A stretch of DNA of 64,000 nucleotides from Buchananella sp. 14KM1171 (GTDB lineage: Bacteria; Actinomycetota; Actinomycetes; Actinomycetales; Actinomycetaceae), in the NCBI RefSeq assembly GCF_041380365.1, contig NZ_CP159981.1:372001-436000 (forward strand), read 5' to 3'. Shown in pieces: positions 55,454 through 63,992 of this stretch. The notes under the pieces were generated by a model, which searched no databases, had not been told where the DNA came from, and saw only the letters and a program-made list of their open reading frames with translations. The first letter of the stretch is position 1; every line of letters starts with the position of its first letter. Both the position numbers and the translations under genes were made by a program.

Positions 55454-56110
55454 TCAGCTCTGGTTGCGCCAGCCCGCGGCCCGCTGCCCAGCCACCCACG
55501 CGGCCACCTGGGTGCGCCGCTGCAGGCCCATCTTGGACAGCAGGGAGGTGATGTGGTTCTTCACGGTCTTCTCAGCCACGCCCAGGCGCTCACCGATCTC
55601 TCGGTTGGAAAGACCGTCCGCGATCAGGTCCAGCACCTTGCGCTCGGAGGGCGTCAGGTCCGCGGTCGGGTCGTCGTGGTCGGCCCTGCGACGCGTGATG
55701 GTGCGCTCGTCCAGCAGCGTGCGGCCACCGGCCACCGCCTTGACCACGTCCGCGATTTCCGCGCCACGCACGGTCTTGAGCAGATAAGCGCGCGCGCCGG
55801 CAGCCAGGGACTCCGCCAGGGCGTCGTCGTCATCGAAGGAGGTCAGCACGATCGGCTTAACCTCAGGGTCGATCTCCCGCAAGGACTTCATCACGTCAAT
55901 GCCCGTGCCGTCGGGCAGCTGCAGGTCTACCAACACCACGTCCGGGCGCACCAGGTCCGCGCGGCGCACGGCCTCCGCCAAGGAGCCGGCCTCTGCCACC
56001 ACTGTCAGGCCGTCGGCCCGATCTACGATCTCAGCAATGCCGCGACGCACGATCTCGTGGTCGTCAACGATCATTACGCGGATGTCCCCGCCGGTCTTGG
56101 TCTCAGGCAT
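55454..56110 (-). CDS. NarL/DevR-family response regulator
   Basis: A 218-residue regulator. The receiver domain has IVDDHEIVRRG, the phospho-acceptor Asp in VVLVDLQLPDG near 62, VLTSFDDDD and AYLLKTVRGAE with the conserved Lys near 110. The LuxR-type helix-turn-helix reads LTPSERKVLDLIADGLSNRE and VAEKTVKNHITSLLSKMGL, then RRTQVAAWVAG. The recognition-helix string AEKTVKN is the same as in mycobacterial DosR, where its Lys and Asn residues contact the GGG of the DosR box. It faces the DevS-like kinase gene convergently. Likely target: the dyad upstream of cydA. Confidence 0.9.
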   Translation of the reverse strand: MPETKTGGDIRVMIVDDHEIVRRGIAEIVDRADGLTVVAEAGSLAEAVRRADLVRPDVVLVDLQLPDGTGIDVMKSLREIDPEVKPIVLTSFDDDDALAESLAAGARAYLLKTVRGAEIADVVKAVAGGRTLLDERTITRRRADHDDPTADLTPSERKVLDLIADGLSNREIGERLGVAEKTVKNHITSLLSKMGLQRRTQVAAWVAGQRAAGWRNQS

Positions 56111-56232
56111 GGTGCTGAGCTTACCGCCTAACGCCGCAAATCTTCGCCTTTAGCCGCCTTTGGTCCTAGCCTTACCTTTCGAGGATGCCGCGCCAGCTTC
56201 CCGCAAGCGGCCTCCTACCCCTGACGCTGGTC

Positions 56233-57219
56233 CTAAACCTGGCAGGCCGGGCAGAACGTCGCCGACCGCCCACCCAGCACGCTGCGCTCCAGTGACGTGC
56301 CGCAGCGGCGGCAGGGCTGCCCGTAGCGCCCGTAGGCCCACAGCTCGCGCGCAAAATAACCCGGATTGCCGGCCGCGTCCACGTAGAGCGCGTCGAACGA
56401 CGTCCCGCCCACCTCGATGGCGGCCCGCAGCACCTGCGCGGCCGCCTCCAGCAGGCGCTCCACCTCCGCCGCGCTCAGGCTGTTGCCCGGCCGAGTTGGG
56501 TGAATGCCGGCGCGCGCCAGCGCCTCGTCGGCGTAAATGTTGCCGATGCCGCTCACCTTGCCCTGGTCCAGCAGCTGAGACTTAATGATCGTGCGGCTGG
56601 AGCGCACCGCATCAGCCACCTGCGCCACGTCCAGGTAGGGGTCCAACGCATCTCGGGCTATGCCTGCCGCCCGCGTTGGCAACGCTGCCAGCTCGGTGCC
56701 CTGCCCGCCGGGCTGTCCGTCTGGGGTGGGGGCGAGCCTGCACAGGCTGACGTAGCCGAAGGTGCGCTGGTCCACGAACCGCAAAAGGTGCTCCCCCGCC
56801 GCGTCGCTGAACACCAGGCGCGCCCGCAGGTGCTTGTCACGGTCCGACGCTGCCGCGCCCACGCCGCCCTCCACGCGCTCGCCGTGAGCGCCAACGGAGT
56901 CGAACTGGCCGATCTCTGAGTCAACCAGCAGCTGCCCGCTCATTCCCAGGTGGAACAGCAGTGCGAGCGGTTCGGCCGGCCCGCCGGGCGGTGCCTGGTG
57001 CGCGCCGGCCGCGCCGGCAGCGTCGGCCACCAGGGTGCACCACAGGAACTTGCCTCGCCTGGCGACCTCCGCGATCCGACGCCCGGCCGCCCATTCGTAG
57101 GGCAGGTCGCGGTGGCGGTTCACGCGCGGGTGCAGGCCCTCCAGCCCCTCCACGCGCGCCCCCAGCAGGTGCTGGGCCAGGCCCAGCCGGATGGTCTCAA
57201 CCTCTGCCAGCTCCGGCAT
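56233..57219 (-). CDS. mutM: Formamidopyrimidine-DNA glycosylase
   Basis: MutM/Fpg removes 8-oxoguanine and formamidopyrimidines. The start at 57219 gives MPELAEVETIRLGL, whose Pro-2 and Glu-3 are catalytic; the RRGKFLW lysine near 56, the helix-two-turn-helix region (SQLLDQGKVSGIGNIYADEALARAGIHP, split here as SQLLDQGKVSGIGNIYADE) and the CRRCG...CPAC zinc finger are all present. At 328 residues it is longer than the usual ~275-290, owing to inserts near 68-82 and 113-125; the latter, GGVGAAASDRD, is encoded over a dispersed-motif copy. Its ATG overlaps the rnc stop (TGATG). Confidence 0.95.
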   Translation of the reverse strand: MPELAEVETIRLGLAQHLLGARVEGLEGLHPRVNRHRDLPYEWAAGRRIAEVARRGKFLWCTLVADAAGAAGAHQAPPGGPAEPLALLFHLGMSGQLLVDSEIGQFDSVGAHGERVEGGVGAAASDRDKHLRARLVFSDAAGEHLLRFVDQRTFGYVSLCRLAPTPDGQPGGQGTELAALPTRAAGIARDALDPYLDVAQVADAVRSSRTIIKSQLLDQGKVSGIGNIYADEALARAGIHPTRPGNSLSAAEVERLLEAAAQVLRAAIEVGGTSFDALYVDAAGNPGYFARELWAYGRYGQPCRRCGTSLERSVLGGRSATFCPACQV

Positions 57220-58028
57220 CAGCCGTTCCTCGCCGCGAAAACACCAAAAGCGCGGCACGCCTGCGCGGCCGCCTCGATCTCGGCGGCCTTGCGGGAGGTG
57301 CCGCAGCCGCGGCCCGCCACGCGCCCGTCGATCGTGACGGTGGCGTGGAAGACGCGGGCGTGATCCGGCCCCTCGTGATGAGATGAATACTCCGGTGGCG
57401 TGTGGCCCCCGGCAGCGGCCCACTCCTGCAGCGGAGTCTTCGGGTCCAGCAGGAAGGCTCGTTCCTCGGCGTCCTCGAACTCCGGGGCCAGCAGGGCGTG
57501 CACCACCCGCTTGGCCGTCTCCAGCCCGTTGCACAGGTAGGTGGCGCCGATCATCGCCTCCATCGCGTCGGCCAGCACCGAGTCGCGTTCACGCCCCCCG
57601 TAGCCATCGGCCCCCGTGTCCAGCAGCAGGTAGTCGCCCAGGCCGATCCGGCGCGCCGCCTGCGCCAGCGACGGCTCGCTAACCGTGGCGTGGTGCATCC
57701 GGGAGATGCGACCCTCCGGCAGGTGCGGGTAGTGGCGATAGAAATGCTCAGCCGCCACGAGTCCCAGCACCGAGTCCCCCAGGAACTCCAGGCGTTCGTT
57801 GTTCGGCGCCCCGGCCGCGTTGGCGAAAGAGCGGTGGGTTAAGGCCAGGATCAGCAACTCGCCGTCGATGGGCGCGCCCCACCGCTCCACCAGGGTGCCC
57901 ACGTCCAGGCGCTTGGCCCCACCGGAGACGATCGCCTTGCGCCCGTCCGGGGCGGTGGCGCGCTTCTTCGCGCCTGCCTTGGGCTTCTGCCTCTGCCCCT
58001 TGGCCTGCTCCTTGGCCTGCCGGCTCAC
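57219..58028 (-). CDS. rnc: Ribonuclease III
   Basis: A 269-residue double-strand-specific endoribonuclease that processes rRNA precursors. A basic N-terminal extension of ~35 residues precedes the catalytic domain with NERLEFLGDSVLG near 78 and the second acidic site DSVLADAMEAMIGATYL near 149. The double-stranded-RNA-binding domain follows (PKTPLQEWAAAGGH, GRGCGTSRKAAEIEAAAQA). It overlaps yceD by four bases and mutM by one, so the block is translationally coupled. Confidence 0.95.
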   Translation of the reverse strand: MSRQAKEQAKGQRQKPKAGAKKRATAPDGRKAIVSGGAKRLDVGTLVERWGAPIDGELLILALTHRSFANAAGAPNNERLEFLGDSVLGLVAAEHFYRHYPHLPEGRISRMHHATVSEPSLAQAARRIGLGDYLLLDTGADGYGGRERDSVLADAMEAMIGATYLCNGLETAKRVVHALLAPEFEDAEERAFLLDPKTPLQEWAAAGGHTPPEYSSHHEGPDHARVFHATVTIDGRVAGRGCGTSRKAAEIEAAAQACRAFGVFAARNG

Positions 58029-58642
58029 TTGGCCTCGCCCGAGCCGCTTGCCTCCGAGCCGGCCGCGTCTCCGGCCCGACCGGCCGGACCGGCCGGACCG
58101 GTCTCGGTACCGAAGTTGAGCGCCCCCAGCGCCGCCCAGCGCGGGTCAACCACGTCGTGGGAGTGCCCGTCCTCTGCCTCCCGCAGCGGGATGCCGCACT
58201 CGGAGCACAGGCCGGGGCAGTCCGGCTCGCAGACTGGGTCGAAGGGCAGGTCCAGCACGATCGCGTCGCGCACCACGGACTCCAGGTTGACCTCTGTACC
58301 CTCGCTCTCCAGCATGTCCTCGGCCTCCTCGTCGCCCTCCGCCATCGCGGCGGCGCGAGTGCCGGGGTTGAAGAACATTTCGGTGGCGTCCACGCGGGTG
58401 CGCACCGAGAAGTCGCGCAGGCAGCGCACACAGCTGCCCTGAATCTCCACCTCGGTGCCCACCTGGGCCAGCACGCCGTCGCTGACCTGCGTCAGCGTGA
58501 CGTCCAGGTCCAGCACCGTGCCGTCGGGGACGCCCGCCACCGTGGTCTGCATGTCCACCGCGGGGGCGGTGAGCTGGTAGGTGCGCATCGCGCCCGGGCT
58601 GCGGCCCAGGTCGTGAATCGAGATCACATAGGGGTTAGGCAT
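58025..58642 (-). CDS. YceD/DUF177 family protein
   Basis: A 205-residue protein of the YceD (DUF177) family, linked to 23S rRNA or L32 metabolism in other bacteria. Conserved Cys pairs: GSCVRCLRDF near 70-75 and CEPDCPGLCSECG near 138-150, probably binding metal. The C-terminus is a Gly/Pro/Ala-rich tail (PAGPAGRAGDAAG). In most actinobacteria rpmF (L32) sits between yceD and rnc; here yceD overlaps rnc directly and rpmF is absent. Confidence 0.88.
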   Translation of the reverse strand: MPNPYVISIHDLGRSPGAMRTYQLTAPAVDMQTTVAGVPDGTVLDLDVTLTQVSDGVLAQVGTEVEIQGSCVRCLRDFSVRTRVDATEMFFNPGTRAAAMAEGDEEAEDMLESEGTEVNLESVVRDAIVLDLPFDPVCEPDCPGLCSECGIPLREAEDGHSHDVVDPRWAALGALNFGTETGPAGPAGRAGDAAGSEASGSGEAK

Positions 58643-59377
58643 CTAGTTTTCCTCCACACTTACCTGCCAGGCGGCGCCGGGCTTGCGCTGCGGGGTCACC
58701 GCCGCGAAGGCGGGCTTGCCCTGGGAGCGGGACAGGCGGCGGGCGATCTCCTCACGCCCGGCCTCCGCCTCTCCCCGCACGGCGTCTGCGGTGCTGACCA
58801 GCGCGGCGAGCACCGAGTCAGCGTATTCGTTCGCGCCCGTCACCAGCGAGTCGGCCTTCTTCTTGGCGGCCTCCTCGCGCGCCCTGGCGCGCCCGGTTGC
58901 CTCCTGCTCCAGTTGGGCGGCGCGCTGCTGGGCGGCCTGCACGATCGCGTCCTTGCTGACCATCTCCTCGGCACGGGCGTTGGCGCGGGCCAGCAGGGCG
59001 TCGGCCTCCGCGCGGGCCTCAGCCACGATGCCCTCCGCCGCCCGGTTGGCGTCAGCGACGATGCCCTTGGCGCGTGCCTCGGCGGCCGCCACCGCGTCCT
59101 CTGCGGCGTGGCGGGCCATGGAGCGCTCGGTGTCCGCCTCGTCCTGGGCGCGGGCGAGCACGGAATCGGCGCTGGAGAGGACGTCGTCCGCCTCCCACAG
59201 GTCAACGGGAATGGCCTCGTTGAGGGCGTCGAGCATCATCAACATCTGCGGACCCGGCACCAGCACGGACGTGGTCATCGGCATGGAGCGGGCGTTTTCC
59301 ACCAGCTCGCGGACCTCGGCAAGAATTGCCAGGGCCTTGTCGGCGCGGGCGTCAGCTTCGGACGGAACAGCTTCCAA
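58643..59377 (-). CDS. DivIVA-like coiled-coil protein, SepIVA-like
   Basis: A 244-residue, strongly helical protein. After ~65 residues, including LVPGPQMLMMLDALNEAIP, it becomes a long Ala/Glu/Arg coiled coil (AEDAVAAAEARAKGIVADAN...AEARAEADALLARANARAEE, run from ~90 to 215). Its gene position next to yceD-rnc-mutM matches mycobacterial Rv2927c/SepIVA, a DivIVA-domain septum protein. A role in septation or polar growth is inferred from this synteny and fold. Its stop abuts the yceD start. Confidence 0.7.
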   Translation of the reverse strand: MEAVPSEADARADKALAILAEVRELVENARSMPMTTSVLVPGPQMLMMLDALNEAIPVDLWEADDVLSSADSVLARAQDEADTERSMARHAAEDAVAAAEARAKGIVADANRAAEGIVAEARAEADALLARANARAEEMVSKDAIVQAAQQRAAQLEQEATGRARAREEAAKKKADSLVTGANEYADSVLAALVSTADAVRGEAEAGREEIARRLSRSQGKPAFAAVTPQRKPGAAWQVSVEEN

Positions 59378-59385
59378 GAGGACTC

Positions 59386-59865
59386 CTAGGAATGAGAGGA
59401 AGGGTTACGGCAGGCCAGTGCCCGGGCGACCGCCGGAGACACAAGAGAGGTGACGTCCCCGCCGTGGCGAGAGATGTCCCGCACGAACGAGGAGGAGATG
59501 TGCGCCATCTCCTGGGCGCACGGCAGCAAAACGGTATCAACACCGAGGTGGCGGTTGATGAGCGCCAGGGCCAGCTCGCCCTGGGCGTCGCCGGAGTCCC
59601 GCACCCCCTTGATCAGGGTGGCCGCCCCGATCCGCTGGGCGAAGTCGGCGACCAGGCCATCCACGGCCTCCACCCGCACGTTCGGGGCACTCACGCTGGC
59701 GCGGATCAGCTCCACGCGCTCCTGCGGGGCGAACATGGGCTGCTTGGCCGCGTTCTCCGCGACGGCCACAACCACCTCCTCGAAGAGGGCGGCGGCGCGC
59801 TCAATCACGTCCACGTGCCCCAGGGTGGGCGGATCGAAAGATCCAGGGAAAACCGCGATCGACAT
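59386..59865 (-). CDS. coaD: Phosphopantetheine adenylyltransferase
   Basis: CoaD makes dephospho-CoA from 4'-phosphopantetheine and ATP. The 159-residue protein begins MSIAVFPGSFDPPTLGHVDV, with the TxGH nucleotidyltransferase signature, and has LIKGVRDSGDAQGELALALI near 83 and HISSSFVRDISRHGGDV near 125, all family-typical. It starts nine bases after rsmD and precedes the SepIVA-like gene by eight. Confidence 0.95.
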   Translation of the reverse strand: MSIAVFPGSFDPPTLGHVDVIERAAALFEEVVVAVAENAAKQPMFAPQERVELIRASVSAPNVRVEAVDGLVADFAQRIGAATLIKGVRDSGDAQGELALALINRHLGVDTVLLPCAQEMAHISSSFVRDISRHGGDVTSLVSPAVARALACRNPSSHS

Positions 59866-59874
59866 GCCCCCACC

Positions 59875-60456
59875 CTAACGGGGCTCCGCCCCGCTCTCCG
59901 GTAGGCGCGGCTGGAGGAAGTGCACCTGGGTGTCCCCGTACTTCTTGGCGGGCAGCTCCTCCAGGGACTCGGGCCAGGTGGGGGCCTGCCCCCGGGCGGC
60001 GCGCTCCACCACCAGCACCCCGTCGGGGGCCAGCCACGCGGCCGCTGCGCTCACCACGGCCTCCAGGGTCTGCGTGGGGATGTCGTAGGGCGGGTCCAGC
60101 AGGATCAGGTCCGCCCCGCCCGTGAGCGGCGCGGTGGCGAAGTACGCGGCCACGTCGGCCGCGACCACCTCCACCTGCGCCCCCAGGCCCAGGGAGCGCA
60201 CGTTCTGCCGGCACACGGCGGCGGCCTTGGCGTTCTTCTCGATCAGCACCACCTTGCGAGCTCCCCTGGAGGCGGCCTCGAGCCCGAGCGCGCCGGAGCC
60301 GGCGTAGCCGTCTATCACCACGGCGCCGCGCACCACGCCCAGGTGGTCCAGGCGGGAAAACAGGGCCTCGCGCACGCGCTCCGAGGTGGGGCGAGTCCCC
60401 TTGGGCGGCACCGCCAGGGCCCGCCCACCAAACCTTCCGGCCACTATTCGAGTCAT
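59875..60456 (-). CDS. rsmD: 16S rRNA (guanine(966)-N2)-methyltransferase
   Basis: RsmD methylates G966 of 16S rRNA. The start at 60456 gives MTRIVAGRFGGRALAVPPKG, the usual N-terminus, followed by TRPTSERVREALFSRL, the SAM-binding VIDGYAGSGALGLEAASRGA near 48 and the catalytic LILLDPPYDIP near 117 (NPPY-type motif). 193 residues. The rsmD-coaD order is conserved across bacteria. Confidence 0.94.
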   Translation of the reverse strand: MTRIVAGRFGGRALAVPPKGTRPTSERVREALFSRLDHLGVVRGAVVIDGYAGSGALGLEAASRGARKVVLIEKNAKAAAVCRQNVRSLGLGAQVEVVAADVAAYFATAPLTGGADLILLDPPYDIPTQTLEAVVSAAAAWLAPDGVLVVERAARGQAPTWPESLEELPAKKYGDTQVHFLQPRLPESGAEPR

Positions 60457-60645
60457 GCCCACCACCCTAACGAAGTACCGCCCCCCGCCGCGTTCGCCGC
60501 CCCCTTGACCCGGGCAGGGCCGACGCTCCGCCGGCCGCCCCGAGGCACGCGCGGCCCCTGGTCGCGCCCCACCCCGAGGCACGCGCGCCCTTCCGAGTCC
60601 CCCCGGCACCGAGCGGCGGGCGAGCCGGCGAAGCGGGGAAAGACT
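60457..60645. other. GC-rich intergenic DNA with a 16-bp direct repeat
   Basis: CCCCGAGGCACGCGCG occurs near 60538 and again near 60572. A variant of the dispersed motif (CCGACGCTCCGCC) lies near 60519. No gene supported. Confidence 0.5.
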
Positions 60646-60678
60646 GGTGCCCGGGGCCGCGAAGCGACCCCGGGCACC
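60646..60678 (-). terminator. Terminator of the rhodanese gene
   Basis: GGTGCCCGGGG and its exact complement around an 11-base partly paired loop, 17 bases past the stop at 60695. Confidence 0.75.
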
Positions 60679-60694
60679 CGGTGTGGTTTCGCGC

Positions 60695-61132
60695 TCAGTC
60701 GGTGACGATGGGCAGGCCCAGGTCTGCGGAGGCCTGCTGGAAGCCGCCAGCGTTGGTGACGTTCTGGAAGCCCATGCCCTTCATCTGCTCCACGGCCTGG
60801 CCGGAGCGGTTGCCGGAGCGGCAGTAGACCAGGTAGGTGCCGGCCGGGTCCAGCTCGCCGATCTTGGTGGCGAAGTCCGCGGAGTTGACGTCGATGTTGA
60901 TCGCGCCCTCCAGGTGGCCGGCGGCGAACTCCTCCGGGGTGCGCACGTCGATCAGCACGGCCTCGGCCGCAACCTCCTGGCCGGCCGAAGCCTCCTGACC
61001 GGCGGCGGGCGCGCTGGCGGCCTCGGCGGGGCGGGAGGCCGGGGCGGCCTCGTTGCTGGAGCAGCCGGCCAGGGCGGTGGCGGCGACGATGGCGGCAGCT
61101 GCGGCCAGGGCACGCATGGGCTTGGCGGTCAC
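60695..61132 (-). CDS. Rhodanese-domain lipoprotein
   Basis: A 145-residue exported protein. The signal sequence ends in a lipobox (ATALAGCSS), so it should be lipid-anchored outside the membrane. After an Ala/Glu-rich linker comes a rhodanese domain: LIDVRTPEEFAAGHLEGAIN near 60 and YLVYCRSGNRSGQAVEQM near 99, with the catalytic Cys and its CRSGNRS loop. Rhodaneses move sulfane sulfur; an extracytoplasmic one could also act on thiols or cyanide. GTG start preceded by GGAAGGA. Confidence 0.85.
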   Translation of the reverse strand: MTAKPMRALAAAAAIVAATALAGCSSNEAAPASRPAEAASAPAAGQEASAGQEVAAEAVLIDVRTPEEFAAGHLEGAINIDVNSADFATKIGELDPAGTYLVYCRSGNRSGQAVEQMKGMGFQNVTNAGGFQQASADLGLPIVTD

Positions 61133-61294
61133 GTTGTTTCCTTCCGGTGGTCAAAAGCGGCACGGCCGCAGATAGGTCGTTTGCCTGCGGGCGGCGGGCG
61201 GGGCGTCGGCCCTCCCTGCTCCAGGCACCAACGTTCCTAACGCCCCTGTCAGTTGCATTATTCCCGGCTGTGCGCGGCTAGTTAGCATGGCCTC

Positions 61295-61999
61295 ATGTAC
61301 GTCCCCGCACACTTCGTCCTGCCGCCCGATCACGTGGAGGCAATCCTGTCCGACGTGGTCTTTGGCAATCTGGTCACGCCCCACGCTGACGGCCCGCAGG
61401 CAACCCCGCTTCCGTTCTACCGGGACCGCGAGCGCGGTGTGCTGGTGACCCATTTGGTGCGCAACAACCCGCAGGCCACCACGCCGATCACCGGACCTGG
61501 GCTGCTGTTGGTGGAACGGGGTGACTCCTACATCTCTCCGACCTGGTACGCCACCAACGCGGCCATGCCGAACGTGCCCACGTGGGACTACATCACGCTG
61601 CAGGTGCGCGGCGCCGTGACCGTGGACCTCTCCCCCGAGGCGGCGCTGGAGGCGGCGCGCCGCCTGACGGCCTTCTACGAGCCCGATTCGGTGCTGGACG
61701 CGGTGGGGCAGGCCAAGCTGGAGCGAATGGCCCGCGCGATCGCGGCGGTGGAGATCAGCCTGGATGAGGTGGTCGGCAAGGCGAAGATGAGCCAGAACCG
61801 CCACCCGGACGACGTGCTCAGCGTCATCGCCAAGTTCGAGGAGCTGGGCCTGAGCGAGATGGCCCGGTTCCTGCGGGAGGTGTCGCTGCCCTACGCCCGC
61901 AAGCGCTTTGCCAAGATCAAGCAGCTGCGCGATGTGCGCCTGGCCGCCCCGCTTTCCGGCGGTTGCCCCGCCAGCGCCCTGGATTACGGGGGCCAGTAG
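61295..61999 (+). CDS. PaiB-like FMN-binding protein
   Basis: A 234-residue protein of the PaiB / 'FMN-binding negative transcriptional regulator' family. It starts MYVPAHFVLP and has GNLVTPHADGPQATPLPFY near 23, LVTHLVRNNPQ near 50, DSYISPTWYAT and VPTWDYITLQVRG near 72-105, and KAKMSQNRHPDDVLSVI near 163, the family's closing block. The fold is a flavin-reductase/pyridoxamine-oxidase-like split barrel. Bacillus PaiB affects sporulation and protease genes; function here is not known. It is divergent from the rhodanese gene. Confidence 0.88.
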   Translation: MYVPAHFVLPPDHVEAILSDVVFGNLVTPHADGPQATPLPFYRDRERGVLVTHLVRNNPQATTPITGPGLLLVERGDSYISPTWYATNAAMPNVPTWDYITLQVRGAVTVDLSPEAALEAARRLTAFYEPDSVLDAVGQAKLERMARAIAAVEISLDEVVGKAKMSQNRHPDDVLSVIAKFEELGLSEMARFLREVSLPYARKRFAKIKQLRDVRLAAPLSGGCPASALDYGGQ

Positions 62000-62099
62000 G
62001 CCTACCGGTGCGTGGCGTTGCGGCGGGGTGGACGACGTTGCCGCCGCGCCGCCCGGATCACGCGGCCAGATTGCGCGGCCGGTTTGTGGGCGTGGCCGC

Positions 62100-63992
62100 C
62101 TAGTCCACCAGCTTGGCCGGCCGCCAGCCCATTGCCGAGCTGAGCACGGCCAGCTGGGTGGCGGCGCGCAGCTGCTCCACGCTGATCGAGGCCTCCCGCA
62201 GCTCGCCGCGCTCCAGGGCCACCTGCCGGCCGATTCCCGGCAGGCAGCCGTCCTGCACGGGCGGGGTGAGCCACTGTCCGCCGATGCGCGCGGCCAGGTT
62301 GCCCACCGTGGTCTCGGTGACTAGGCCATCTCGGTTGACTAGCACCACGTCGTCGCGGCCCGGGTGGCGGGCGCGGGCCGCCTCAAAGTCGACTCGGTTG
62401 GTGGTCTTGTGGCGCCGCCAGGCCGCCACGAAACCCGGCTCGCGCGCGTCGGGGCGGTCCAGCCCCAGGCGCAGCGGCAGCGGCGTGCGCGCCGGGGCGC
62501 GCGTGGAGAAGGCGGCGGTGCCGTCGCGGCGCAGCTCTAGCCTGCCAAGCAGTAATGGAGCCTGCCAGGGATCCTCTGGCGTCCACACGGCGGCCTGAGC
62601 GTTCGGCAAGGCAGAGTCTTTACCCGGTGCGGCGGCTTCACCCGGCACGGGCAGAGCAGCCAGGGCGGCGGCGATCTGGCTCTCTAGGAGGGCGGTGAGG
62701 GCGGCAGCGTCGTACCCGAATCCCAGGGCCTGCGCGGAACGGCTCAACCTGGCCAGGTGGCGCTCCAGGTGGCGCGCACCGGCGGCGGTCAGGGCGAAGG
62801 TCTCGATCAGGGCGAAGTCGTCCTGTCCGTGCAGCACGCGGGTCTTGGTCAGCAGCTCGGCGTACTCCCCCGCTGGCGTGGACTGCCAGGTCACCCCGCC
62901 GCCCACGCCGTACTCGGCCCGCCCGGTGGAGCGGTCCAGGGCGACGGTGCGGATGGCCACGGAGAAGGCCCCCCGGCTGGTGCCGGTGAAGCAAGCGCGC
63001 CGTTCGCCCGCGCTGCCCGCCGCCGGCTCGATGAATCCGATCGCCCCGCAGTAGATCCCGCGCGGGGAGGACTCGAGCTCGGCGATCAGGTCCATCGTGG
63101 ACTTCTTGGGCGCGCCCGTGATCGAACCGCACGGGAACATGGCCCCCATCAGGTCAGCCAGCCCGGCGTCCTGCCTGGCCGTGGCCGCCACGGTGGAGGT
63201 CAGCTGCCAAACGGTCGGGTAGGCCTCCACGGAGAACAACGCCGGCACGTGCACCGAGCCGACCTCGGCGACGCGGGCCAGGTCGTTGCGGATCAGGTCC
63301 ACGATCATCACGTTCTCCGCCGTGTCCTTGCCGCTCTGCGCCAGGCTTTGGCGCAGCTTTTCGTCGCTGGCCGGGTCACCGCCGCGCGGGGCGGTGCCCT
63401 TCATGGGCACGGACCTCAGCCGCCCGCCGTCCCACTCCAGGAAGCTCTCCGGGCTGGCGCTCAGCAGCGCCCAGTTGCCCGCCTCCAGGTAGGCGCAAAA
63501 CGCGCCGCGCTGGCGCTCGGCCAGGTCCAGGTAGTAGGCGTAGGCGTCTCCGGCGAACCGGGCGCGCGCCCTGGTGGTGAGGTTCACCTGGTAGGTGTCC
63601 CCGCGCGCGATCGCGGCCTTGACCCGCTCCACGGCCGCCGCGTGCTGGGCGCGGTCCCAGTCCAGCTCCCACGGGGTGAGCCGGTAGGGGCGGGGCGCGG
63701 CGCCCTGGCCCGCCACAGGCGTGGGCTCGGCGCCGCTTTCCCCGCCCGGAGGCTCGCTCACGCCGCCCAGCGGCTCGATCAGCGGGGCACCGCACACGGC
63801 GAACCACGCCAGGGGCAGGGCATGCAGGGCTTGGGCGCCGGGCGCCGCCGGGGCGGCAAGCACGCCGGGCGCGGCGGGGGCGCCGGCCTGCCGCACGCTC
63901 AGGCTGGGGTCCAGCCCGGGGGCGGCCTCGTAGGCCAGGAAGCCGTAGACCCACCGCCCGTTCTCCACCGCCTGCTGCGCGGTGTGGAGCAC
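62100..63992 (-). CDS. pabB: Aminodeoxychorismate synthase I fused to an aminodeoxychorismate-lyase-like domain (5' partial)
   Basis: The frame is open to the window end, and the in-frame GTG at 63992 is probably internal. The N-terminal part is chorismate-binding: YQVNLTTRARARFAG near 128, RSVPMKGTAPRGGDPASDEK near 185, IVDLIRNDLARVAEVGSV near 220, LTSTVAATAR, and MFPCGSITGAPKKSTMDLI near 278, the PabB signature. The C-terminal ~250 residues are a class IV aminotransferase domain (PabC-like: DDFALIETFALT, HLERHLARLSRSAQALG, TTNRVDFEAARARHPGRDDV, LVNRDGLVTETTVGNL). One polypeptide would thus make p-aminobenzoate for folate, with a separate glutaminase. An Ala-rich linker joins the domains. 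Confidence 0.92.
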   Translation of the reverse strand: MLHTAQQAVENGRWVYGFLAYEAAPGLDPSLSVRQAGAPAAPGVLAAPAAPGAQALHALPLAWFAVCGAPLIEPLGGVSEPPGGESGAEPTPVAGQGAAPRPYRLTPWELDWDRAQHAAAVERVKAAIARGDTYQVNLTTRARARFAGDAYAYYLDLAERQRGAFCAYLEAGNWALLSASPESFLEWDGGRLRSVPMKGTAPRGGDPASDEKLRQSLAQSGKDTAENVMIVDLIRNDLARVAEVGSVHVPALFSVEAYPTVWQLTSTVAATARQDAGLADLMGAMFPCGSITGAPKKSTMDLIAELESSPRGIYCGAIGFIEPAAGSAGERRACFTGTSRGAFSVAIRTVALDRSTGRAEYGVGGGVTWQSTPAGEYAELLTKTRVLHGQDDFALIETFALTAAGARHLERHLARLSRSAQALGFGYDAAALTALLESQIAAALAALPVPGEAAAPGKDSALPNAQAAVWTPEDPWQAPLLLGRLELRRDGTAAFSTRAPARTPLPLRLGLDRPDAREPGFVAAWRRHKTTNRVDFEAARARHPGRDDVVLVNRDGLVTETTVGNLAARIGGQWLTPPVQDGCLPGIGRQVALERGELREASISVEQLRAATQLAVLSSAMGWRPAKLVD

